The position numbers and the translations under genes are program-made. This document shows, one piece after another, positions 1 to 6,441 of a stretch of 12,465 bases of DNA (position 1 is the stretch's first letter; each line of letters opens with the position of its first letter). The notes under the pieces are model-generated. The model saw only the letters and a list, made by a program, of their open reading frames with translations. It was not told the origin of the DNA and ran no database searches. This stretch comes from JADHUC01 sp964617665. Lineage in GTDB: Bacteria > Planctomycetota > Planctomycetia > Pirellulales > Pirellulaceae. The stretch is taken from NCBI GenBank assembly GCA_964617665.1, contig CAZUAH010000413.1, positions 1 to 12,465 of the forward strand, written 5' to 3'.

Positions 1-2108
1 CCGTCGGCGTGTTGACCGATCCCGAAGTTGACGCGTTCTCGCTCGATCCGTTCGACCTCCGGGAACAGACGGCCTGGGGCCTGGGCGTAGTGCCAGACGT
101 GTGTGCACGTACCGTAGCAGCAGCCGATTCCTTCCCATGCCCAGAATCGGCCGTCTTTGAACCGGTAGCAGGTGGTTGTCGCCAGCGTTGAAGTGTTGGC
201 CATCGCGCGGTCCAACAGCCAATACGGGAGCGTGGAATCGTACCACGTCTCGACCCACTTGCGAGTATCGCCGGCGAGCCGATCGAAATTGGTGGCGATG
301 TAGCCAGTGACGGCCGATGCCGATTCAAAGCGAGCCACGTACGAGTGTCCAACCAGCGCGTTGTCCACTCCATGACCATGAAAGTTGGGGAAATGCCAGA
401 CGACGACGAATTCTACCGTCTGCTGCTCGCCCGGCTCCAAATGCAACGAACGACCGACTTGGCCTACCAGCACAGCAGACAGATCGGCAGTGGCAGACGC
501 AGAAGCATCCTTCGCCGTGATGTCGGCCGTGGCCTGGGGGCAAAAGGGGGCCGGGCCCATTTTTGGGGGGCCCCCCCCGCCCGGCCCCCCCCNNNNNNNN
601 NNATAAAACGGTGCATGGCCAATTTGGGGCGAGCCACCCGCGGGGGGGTCAGGGCAAATTGGACCTGTCCCCTTTTTCGCGTCAAGCAGTGCCAACGTCA
701 TCGTGCCAAAATCGCGTTGTTGTTCGATCCCGGTGTCGTCCAACGGCCGATCGGTAAAGATGATGTCATCGATTCCGATGTTACCCCATCCCTCGCTGAA
801 CTGATCGACGACCTGCAAACGGGCCTCTTTGCCTTCGAATTCTCGTACATTGAAGGCCGTGCGAAACATGTGGTTGTGGCTGCGGCCGGTGGCCGAGGCG
901 ACAACCTTGCCGTCGACCAACAGATTTACGCACGTCCGATTCGTGTGGGCCCCGCCACCGATGAAGAATCGAATGAAGTGTCGCTCGACCTTGAACGAGG
1001 GACTTGTGAGCGTGCCGACCTGACTGTCCTTTTCTCGAACGTCATTGCCGGGGGCCGATGCGTGACTGTTCACTACGCGCTTGCCCTCGCCGCCCACGTC
1101 GCCCTGATAGTCGGGAATGTCCTTTCTCTCGACCGGTCCGTCGCCGAACGCGACTCCCTCGGTGGTCCAGCCCTCGTAGGTCGGACGTTCGAAGTTATCG
1201 AAAGCGATGTCCGGCCGCGGCTTCTCGGCGTCCGCCTTCGCCGGAGGTGCCGCGGAACACGTCAGGGCCGTAAAGCCTTCGCCGTTTACGACTCGGTTGT
1301 GAATTTCGCCCGTCTGCTGCAACTTCGATTCCAGGCAAATGGCATTCTGCATGTCGCCGTGGACACTGATGTCCACCGCCGCGTTGCTGGTGTTCTTCAC
1401 CTGGAAACTCATAACCGTGGCCGGCAATGAAGAATCGTCGACGTTCAGTGGAATGAAGGGCGAGAAGGCTTCCAAATGCACCGAAACCGGGCAGTCGGCA
1501 TCGCGGTACGCGACGCGGCCGATCGGGTAGCGGCCGTCGAAGGTCACCTCTTCGAAGCCTGTGGCGTCCAGCGGAAACTCGGCATCGCCGGCCTTCACCG
1601 TAAAACCGATCTTGAACGGCTGTGTCACAGGCGCTGGTTGCAGGTAGTTCAGTCCTCGCATATTGCTGTTGCCGCCAACCCCGATTCCTTCGGGTAAGTT
1701 CGCGTCGCGTGGCAGAATCCCGTTTTGGTCGCGATTGAAGATGTCCCACAACCACAACCGTCCGTCGCCCGACAGGTAGACCGTCCCCGCGAAAAGACCG
1801 CCAATCGGCATGCCAATGTGTTCAAGCGCTTCGCGATCGGTGTACGTCTCCTTCTCGCCGCGAGCGAACAGTGATCGGACCCAGGCCGGATTGAGCTTCT
1901 TGTCCGCCGGGATTGCCTTGAGGTATTCGTTTGCCTCGAACGGCCCCGCCATGGTCGGCAGCGATCTCGACGCTGCAGCGGACGCGATCGCAGCACTGCT
2001 GAAGGCGACGAACTGCCGCCGGCTCATTCCGGAGCAACAGTCCGCGCTCTCACAGCCAGCACTTGCCTGATCATCAGTCGCATTGGATCGGCGTTCGTCG
2101 TTACTCAT
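1..2108 (-). CDS. GH116-family glycosidase (glucosylceramidase/beta-glucosidase type), Tat-exported; partial and broken by a gap
   Basis: This reads as a retaining glycosidase related to non-lysosomal glucosylceramidase. A Tat signal lies near the start (SRRQFVAF, twin Arg at residues 30-31, followed by an Ala/Ser-rich stretch), so export is expected in folded form. The GH116 N-terminal domain shows HIGMPIGGLFAGTVYL from residue 97. A beta-sandwich insert occupies about residues 300-453 (SPSFKVERHFIRFFIGGG, CVNLLVDGKVV, WGNIGIDDI). Beyond the gap the catalytic domain begins (WYDSTLPYWLLDRA about 622, DGRFWAWEGIGCC about 652, counting the Ns). The Glu of WEG is where I expect the nucleophile; the acid/base Asp would lie outside the window. 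AGGCGAG at 2116-2122 precedes the ATG at 2108. The C-terminus is missing at the window edge. Both sides of the 10-N gap are in the same frame, but the 542-677 segment encodes junk-like Gly/Pro sequence, so the gene may be interrupted. Confidence 0.85.
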   Translation of the reverse strand, partial: MSNDERRSNATDDQASAGCESADCCSGMSRRQFVAFSSAAIASAAASRSLPTMAGPFEANEYLKAIPADKKLNPAWVRSLFARGEKETYTDREALEHIGMPIGGLFAGTVYLSGDGRLWLWDIFNRDQNGILPRDANLPEGIGVGGNSNMRGLNYLQPAPVTQPFKIGFTVKAGDAEFPLDATGFEEVTFDGRYPIGRVAYRDADCPVSVHLEAFSPFIPLNVDDSSLPATVMSFQVKNTSNAAVDISVHGDMQNAICLESKLQQTGEIHNRVVNGEGFTALTCSAAPPAKADAEKPRPDIAFDNFERPTYEGWTTEGVAFGDGPVERKDIPDYQGDVGGEGKRVVNSHASAPGNDVREKDSQVGTLTSPSFKVERHFIRFFIGGGAHTNRTCVNLLVDGKVVASATGRSHNHMFRTAFNVREFEGKEARLQVVDQFSEGWGNIGIDDIIFTDRPLDDTGIEQQRDFGTMTLALLDAKKGTGPICPDPPAGGSPQIGHAPFYXXXXGGPGGGGPPKMGPAPFCPQATADITAKDASASATADLSAVLVGQVGRSLHLEPGEQQTVEFVVVWHFPNFHGHGVDNALVGHSYVARFESASAVTGYIATNFDRLAGDTRKWVETWYDSTLPYWLLDRAMANTSTLATTTCYRFKDGRFWAWEGIGCCYGTCTHVWHYAQAPGRLFPEVERIERERVNFGIGQHAD
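542..677. mobile_element. Inverted REP-like ends flanking an assembly gap, probably a collapsed REP-associated element
   Basis: Left of the Ns the plus strand reads AAAAGGGGGCCGGGCCCATT from 542. Right of the Ns, the reverse complement from 677 reads AAAAAGGGGACAGGTCCAAT. These are the same motif in inverted orientation. The right copy is itself an imperfect palindrome (645-672, arms GGGGTCAGG and CCTGTCCCC). The left copy contains an 11-bp perfect inverted repeat (546-556 with 579-589). Motifs of the GGGGACAGG...CC type are, in my knowledge, common around IS200-like REP-associated tyrosine transposases. The missing sequence may therefore be such an element, too repetitive to assemble, sitting inside the GH116 gene. 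The poly-G/C runs beside the Ns may instead be low-quality contig ends. Confidence 0.5.
593..602. other. Assembly gap (10 Ns)
   Basis: Ten consecutive Ns, a typical placeholder length, so the true missing length is unknown. The gap lies inside the GH116 reading frame and is flanked by G/C homopolymers and inverted repeats. Frame preservation across it may be chance. Confidence 0.97.
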
Positions 2109-2177
2109 CGTGAAACTCGCCTATGAAAGGGTGAAGTCGGGACGTTTTGTGACAGACTGTGCCCTAGTCCTCCAGTT

Positions 2178-2202
2178 TTGCGTCCCGCGAGTCATGACGC
2201 AA
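2178..2202. promoter_or_regulatory. Candidate operator: perfect 7-bp dyad between divergent genes
   Basis: TTGCGTC (2178-2184) and GACGCAA (2196-2202) form a perfect inverted repeat with an 11-bp spacer, inside the 181-bp region between the divergently oriented GH116 and GH43-like genes. Such dyads often bind dimeric regulators, and the position would allow control of both genes. I see no convincing -35/-10 pair around it, so the role is inferred from symmetry and location only. Confidence 0.25.
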
Positions 2203-2289
2203 CCCGCATTCGCACTACTTGCTCTCGCACGGTCTTAGCGACGAGAATATCTCACACACGCCAAATGTCCACAAACACTGGAATATGTC

Positions 2290-3342
2290 ATGGGAAACAC
2301 CAACAAGAGCATCGCAATCTTCACCCTCATCATCGTCACTGCGAATTTGGGCCAAAGCCTAGCCGAATCGCCGAATTACGTGCCCCGCATGTACTATGCG
2401 GACGACGTCAGCGGCGTGCCGTTTTCCAAGGATCCGGCTGTCGTGAAGTTCAAGGGCAAGTATTGGCTCTATTACTCCGTTTCGCCGTACAAGGGCAAGC
2501 CGACGGTGGGCTGGACCATCGGTGTTGCGACGAGCGACAACCTGGTGGACTGGACCAAGGTCAGCGAATTGCGGAATACCGGCGAGGCTGAAGCCAAGGG
2601 ATTCACCGCTCCGGGCGCGATCGTGCTTAGGGGCAAGATCCATCTGTTCTATCAGACCTATGGCAACGGCAAACGAGACGCGATATGCCACGCTTGGTCG
2701 GATGACGGGCTGGAGTTCGTACGCAATCCAACCAATCCGATCTTCCGCCCGACCGGAAATTGGACCGTTGGGCGAGCGATCGATGCCGACGTCATTCCAT
2801 ACCGCGGAAAGCTGCTGCTGTACTGGGCAACACGCGACCCGGAGATGAAGATCCAAATGCAAGGCGTATCCGCCGCGCCGCTCGACAGCGACTTCACGCG
2901 CGAGGACTGGACCCAGCTCAATCTCGACGGCCCGATCCTCGCCCCGACCGTGCCAACGAAGCTCGACGACCCAAATCTGGACCTGGCGTGGGAGAAGCGA
3001 TGTGTCGAAGCCGCGGCGATGGCCCGCCACAACGGCAGACTCTACATGTTCTATGCCGGAGGCTACAACAACGACCCGCAGCAGATCGGCGTGGCCGTCA
3101 GTGACGATGGAGTGAGTTTCAAACGCCTATCTGACAAACCTCTGGTGCCGAACGGTCCGCCCGGCAGTTGGAACTCGAGCGAGTCCGGCCACCCGTTTCT
3201 TTTCCAGGGCGACGATGGACAGGACTATCTTTTCTACCAAGGCAACCACACACGCGGAAAATCGTGGCACCTATCGGTCGTGCCAATCGACTGGAACGAC
3301 GGCCAGCCCATTCCAGCCCCGGAGAAGCTGCCGCGGCGGTGA
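2290..3342 (+). CDS. Secreted GH43/GH32-like five-bladed beta-propeller glycosidase
   Basis: A 350-residue protein with an N-terminal signal peptide (about residues 1-26: Lys at position 6, hydrophobic core AIFTLIIVTANL, likely cut near SLAES). The body has the repeating blade pattern of clan GH-F/GH-J propellers: FSKDPAVVKFKGKYWLYYS, FTAPGAIVLRGKIHLFYQ, AIDADVIPYRGKLLLYW, VEAAAMARHNGRLYMFYAGG and GHPFLFQGDDGQDYLFY. By analogy with GH43, Asp48 would be the base, Asp167 the pKa-modulating Asp and Glu240 the acid. These assignments come from blade position, not structure. The likely substrate is a plant or algal arabino- or fructo-type glycoside, but the family does not fix it. The start at 2290 gives an intact signal peptide, although the Shine-Dalgarno sequence is weak. 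It is divergent from the GH116 gene, and its stop abuts a recombinase fragment. Confidence 0.8.
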   Translation: MGNTNKSIAIFTLIIVTANLGQSLAESPNYVPRMYYADDVSGVPFSKDPAVVKFKGKYWLYYSVSPYKGKPTVGWTIGVATSDNLVDWTKVSELRNTGEAEAKGFTAPGAIVLRGKIHLFYQTYGNGKRDAICHAWSDDGLEFVRNPTNPIFRPTGNWTVGRAIDADVIPYRGKLLLYWATRDPEMKIQMQGVSAAPLDSDFTREDWTQLNLDGPILAPTVPTKLDDPNLDLAWEKRCVEAAAMARHNGRLYMFYAGGYNNDPQQIGVAVSDDGVSFKRLSDKPLVPNGPPGSWNSSESGHPFLFQGDDGQDYLFYQGNHTRGKSWHLSVVPIDWNDGQPIPAPEKLPRR

Positions 3343-3461
3343 CCGCCTTTCGGCGAGATGGCTCGGATGCGGACGTGCGATTCATTCAGCGGCGTCTTGG
3401 TCACGTGAAGTCGGAAACCACGACTATCTATGCCGAGGTCGCCTTGATTCGCGAGCAGCAG
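3342..3461 (+). pseudogene. C-terminal remnant of a tyrosine recombinase/integrase
   Basis: In the frame starting at 3342 the translation contains DADVRFIQRRLGHVKSETTT followed by IYAEVALIREQQ. This matches the end of XerC/D-like phage integrases: the helix before the LGH box, the TT-x-IY segment with the nucleophilic Tyr, and the tail. Nothing upstream in this frame resembles the Arg-His catalytic half (HxLRH), because that DNA encodes the GH43-like protein in another frame. The match starts right after that gene's stop codon. It has no start codon of its own and is therefore a non-functional scrap left by an insertion or deletion. The open frame continues past 3461 without recognisable similarity and runs into the oppositely oriented TolC gene. 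Confidence 0.65.
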
Positions 3462-3522
3462 GTATCGAGCCCGGCAGCAGTGCTCCGAAGCCGCAAGATG
3501 TCTAACCGAACTGGCCGTGCGA

Positions 3523-5406
3523 TTAGTACGTCGCATCAAGATTCATGTTCGGTGCGCGTCGAACGGGTGCTGGGAGTGGCACCGTCTCGGGTTGCGTTCG
3601 TTCGTCGAGCCGTTCGACGGGGTTTTCCAGATTGAACGATCTCTCGGCGGGCTCGGTTCCGGTTGGATAGCGATCGGTATTTGGAGTGGGCCGCATCGCA
3701 GACGGATAGCAGCGCATGTGTGCCAGTCTACCGAGCGGTCCCGCGGATGCGAAGCGTTCCTCGTAGAAACGAATCCCATGCGTCTCCAGGATCGTTCCGG
3801 TTTCGCGTTCCAGATTCGCCAGTTCCATATTGTACTGTGTCAGGGATCGGGCTTCCGATCCAATCGAGTTCCCCCAATCGTTGATCGCCAGCAACACGTT
3901 CAGGAACGGGGTCTTTCCTGCTCGGTAACTCTCCATCTGCAGCGTCAGATTCGTCCGGGCTGCGGTACGTCGAACTTTGGCGATTTCGTACTGCCGATAC
4001 AAGTTTGCCAGATTGCGGTAACTCTGTGCCAGGATATGGATGACCGTCTGCATACCCTGCTTGAGATTCGCCCAGTCCCGCGCGATGATCAACTCGTGCC
4101 GCCGCAATTGCGCTCGCTCGCGTCTCAGCCCAAGTGGAACGGAGAAGTCGATGCCCAACGTCCAGTCGGTGAACTGGCCTGGACGCGACTGCAGAACAAC
4201 GCCGGTCGGTGGTAGTTCCCCATACAGTCCATTCCAGCGATACAGGGCGTTTGCATCGACACGAGGAGAAAACTGATTGCGGGCCAAGAGCAGTCGCTGT
4301 TCATCAGCTTCGATGATCAGCTTCAATTCAATCAGGTCCGGCCGATTCTCCTCGGCCAATGCGACCATCGCCCTCCAGTCCAGTTCGTGGAGGCTTGTGT
4401 CCGGTGGAGTCACAGGGACCAGTAGTTGTCCGTCGTAGGGATCCAGCCCGAGTATGCTACGAAGTGCGGACTCACGCTCCAGGACGCTTTGCCGGGATGT
4501 CAACAGAGACGAACGGAAATTCTCCAGTGAAACGCGAGTTTGAGCCAAATCGCCCGCATCGCTAATCCCTGTCTCGAATCTTCCTTCGGTAAGAGCGTAT
4601 GCGAACTGCGCCTGCTCCAATTGACGCTCGGTAGCCCATATCTCCGTGCGTGCCGATACTAGCGCCCAGTACGCCGTGATCACGCTGCTGACCAACCCCT
4701 GAACGCCGTCTTTGAGCTGGAAATAGGATCGCTCGGTATTGTTGCGGGCCAGTACAATCGGCGCTCGGTTCACTCTAACGCCACCACCCTGAAGCAACGG
4801 CTGAGTGTAACTCAAATCAAGCGACGAACTGGATTGACGGTCGAGTAGGAACGCACCGGGATTCTGGGCATTCGAGTTCACGCCAAAGTTGAGCGCGCCA
4901 CCCGTAGTAGTCGCCTTCGACAAGCCGAAGTTGAGGGCGTAGTCGTCGCTGCGCGAGCCAACGATTTGCGGCGTCGCGTCAATACCCGCCGGCAACTCGG
5001 AACGATTCCAGCGGTTGGTCATCTGGGTGGACGGATCAAATCGAGCCTGCTCTTCATCCACCGCCGTACCCGCAATCGCGGTGTCATAGATTGTGCGTCC
5101 GCTGGACCCCGCGGCTACGCCGCCGAGAACCCGAATCACTTCGGAATTGGTCAGTGCCACGCGAATCGCTTCATCCAGTGAAAGCTGCCACGTGCCAGTG
5201 TCAACTCGCGTCCCAGTAACGGTTGGCGGTGCGGGAACGTCGGGAATGCTAGCTCTAGGTAGCTCCGAGGGCGATCGAATACAACTGAACCGCTCCTCCG
5301 GCAAGAACAGCGGAGGCAATACCTGCGCATGGGCAAGCTGCGTAGTCGGCGCAAGGATCGCGAGTGCGTATAACGCTAGCGCAGAATGACACGAGGGATG
5401 CCTCAT
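3523..5406 (-). CDS. TolC-family outer-membrane efflux protein
   Basis: Outer-membrane factor that would form a trimeric periplasm-spanning channel for a tripartite exporter. From the ATG at 5406 it has 627 residues and a signal peptide (hydrophobic ALALYALAILAPTT, AHAQ at about residues 25-28). Two OEP repeats follow: the first around WQLSLDEAIRVAL (about 73), QPLLQGGGV (about 202) and the long helix VSSVITAYWALVSARTEIWA (from about 240); the second through the FSVPLGLRRERAQLRR region, ending with a helix before a Pro/Arg-rich tail. A TTG seven codons upstream (5427) extends the frame, but the ATG gives a cleaner signal peptide. No good Shine-Dalgarno sequence is seen for either, so translation may depend on the ABC gene that ends 48 bp upstream. 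It is longer than classical TolC (about 470 mature residues), as I would expect for planctomycete homologues. No fusion protein or permease gene accompanies it. Confidence 0.88.
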   Translation of the reverse strand: MRHPSCHSALALYALAILAPTTQLAHAQVLPPLFLPEERFSCIRSPSELPRASIPDVPAPPTVTGTRVDTGTWQLSLDEAIRVALTNSEVIRVLGGVAAGSSGRTIYDTAIAGTAVDEEQARFDPSTQMTNRWNRSELPAGIDATPQIVGSRSDDYALNFGLSKATTTGGALNFGVNSNAQNPGAFLLDRQSSSSLDLSYTQPLLQGGGVRVNRAPIVLARNNTERSYFQLKDGVQGLVSSVITAYWALVSARTEIWATERQLEQAQFAYALTEGRFETGISDAGDLAQTRVSLENFRSSLLTSRQSVLERESALRSILGLDPYDGQLLVPVTPPDTSLHELDWRAMVALAEENRPDLIELKLIIEADEQRLLLARNQFSPRVDANALYRWNGLYGELPPTGVVLQSRPGQFTDWTLGIDFSVPLGLRRERAQLRRHELIIARDWANLKQGMQTVIHILAQSYRNLANLYRQYEIAKVRRTAARTNLTLQMESYRAGKTPFLNVLLAINDWGNSIGSEARSLTQYNMELANLERETGTILETHGIRFYEERFASAGPLGRLAHMRCYPSAMRPTPNTDRYPTGTEPAERSFNLENPVERLDERTQPETVPLPAPVRRAPNMNLDATY

Positions 5407-5454
5407 GGATATGAGTATTCGGACCAACCGGGCGTTCTAGTTGAAGAATAACGA

Positions 5455-6210
5455 TTATGCCGAAGAATTCCGTTCTTCCGGTTGGAATGACTTTGCGGAA
5501 TGTAGGGCTCTTAGCGCCTGTTTGATGTCCGGTGTGTCTTCAACAATCCCGCCGTCTCGCATCACAATGATCCTCTTTGCGTTACCTGCGATGTCTTGGT
5601 CGTGGGTCACCATTATCAGCGTGATGCCGCTCTGCTCGTTCAACTCGCGGAATAGAGCGATCACGTCCCGACTGGTCCGGGAATCGAGATTTCCTGTTGG
5701 CTCGTCCGCCATGAGAATCGAAGGTCCGTTGACCAGCGCACGGGCGATGGCAACGCGTTGTTGCTGTCCGCCGGAAAGCTGGCCAGGGTGATGATCCATG
5801 CGATCGCCCAGTCCGACCAGTTCGAGCATCTCGATCGCTCGTTTTCGTCGCTGTCGTGCCGAGAGTTCGCTAGCATAAAGAAGCGGCAACTCAACATTCT
5901 CGATGGCCGAGGTGCGTGGCAGCAGATTGAAGTTCTGAAAGACGAAGCCGATTCGCTCATTTCGAATCCTCGCGCGAGCGTCGCGATTCAAATCCGCCAC
6001 CTCCTCGTCGGCCAGGCGATAGCTGCCAGCCGTTGGCGTATCCAGGCACCCCACGGTGTTCATCAAGGTCGATTTACCTGAACCGGATGGCCCTACGAGC
6101 GCGACGTATTCGCCCTCCTTGATGGTCAAAGACAGGTCTTTCAGCGCCTCGACTTTGACCTCGCCGAGGTCGTACACCTTGCAAATCCCGCGCAGTTCGA
6201 TCAGCGTCAT
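5455..6210 (-). CDS. ABC transporter ATP-binding protein (LolD/MacB type)
   Basis: A complete 251-residue nucleotide-binding subunit. Walker A is GPSGSGKST (residues 40-48), the Q-loop is in FVFQNFNLLP (Gln92), the signature is LSGGQQQRVAIARAL (from 145), Walker B is ILMADE (165-170) followed by PTGNLD, and the H-loop His203 is in IMVTHDQ. The NFNLLPRTSAIENVELPL stretch is typical of the lipoprotein-release and macrolide-export group (LolD, MacB N-domain). The start is supported by AGAGGGA just upstream, inside the preceding ORF, and by an ATGA overlap with that ORF's stop, which implies translational coupling. It is followed after 48 bp by the TolC-like gene. Its cognate permease is not encoded in the window, so it must pair with one encoded elsewhere or be a leftover. 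Confidence 0.95.
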   Translation of the reverse strand: MTLIELRGICKVYDLGEVKVEALKDLSLTIKEGEYVALVGPSGSGKSTLMNTVGCLDTPTAGSYRLADEEVADLNRDARARIRNERIGFVFQNFNLLPRTSAIENVELPLLYASELSARQRRKRAIEMLELVGLGDRMDHHPGQLSGGQQQRVAIARALVNGPSILMADEPTGNLDSRTSRDVIALFRELNEQSGITLIMVTHDQDIAGNAKRIIVMRDGGIVEDTPDIKQALRALHSAKSFQPEERNSSA

Positions 6211-6425
6211 TCTGTCCCTCTGCTAGTACCGAACTGCGTATCCAACAACCTGTGGACCTGGTTGATGAGTATCTCTTCGGCTTTGGGATCCAACCGCGTT
6301 GGATAGTCGGGCGTAATGTCTATCTTGGCCACGCCGACTCGCACTTGCCGGGATTCGCCAGCTATGCCACTACCAACCAGGGACAAGAGACAAAGAACCA
6401 ACAGCGCAGAGAGTCGCATACACAT
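6207..6425 (-). CDS. Short secreted ORF resembling the N-terminus of a neutral/alkaline ceramidase-like protein, probably a deletion remnant
   Basis: A 72-residue ORF. CGGAG (6433-6437), seven bases before the ATG, is a good ribosome binding site. It encodes a signal peptide (MCMRLSALLVLCLLSLVGSG, cut near IAGES) and then VRVGVAKIDITPDYPTRL, which resembles the opening strand of neutral/alkaline non-lysosomal ceramidase-like proteins; in the full-length family a Gly-rich turn and several hundred residues would follow. Here the match stops after about residue 45 and the tail (DPKAEEILINQVHRLLDTQF) is an amphipathic helix of unclear origin, possibly the C-terminal end of the same protein joined by an internal deletion. 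It starts 16 bp after the FG-GAP gene and overlaps the ABC gene by ATGA, so it may survive as a translated linker in the operon. The ceramidase assignment rests on one short motif. Confidence 0.5.
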   Translation of the reverse strand: MCMRLSALLVLCLLSLVGSGIAGESRQVRVGVAKIDITPDYPTRLDPKAEEILINQVHRLLDTQFGTSRGTE

Positions 6426-6441
6426 GGTTATGCTCCGTTGT

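Noticed and set aside
345..1430. A 361-codon plus-strand open frame across the gap
   Set aside because: It is antisense to the GH116 gene, whose translation shows clear family motifs; the frame reads through Ns and has no domain-like sequence.
2359..3030. A 223-codon minus-strand frame
   Set aside because: Antisense to the GH43-like gene and without recognisable motifs.
3334..3347. GGCGGT-G-ACCGCC as a terminator hairpin after the GH43-like gene
   Set aside because: A one-base loop cannot form a stable hairpin and there is no T-run.
5407..5427. TTG start seven codons upstream for the TolC-like gene
   Set aside because: No ribosome site, and the ATG at 5406 gives a normal signal peptide.
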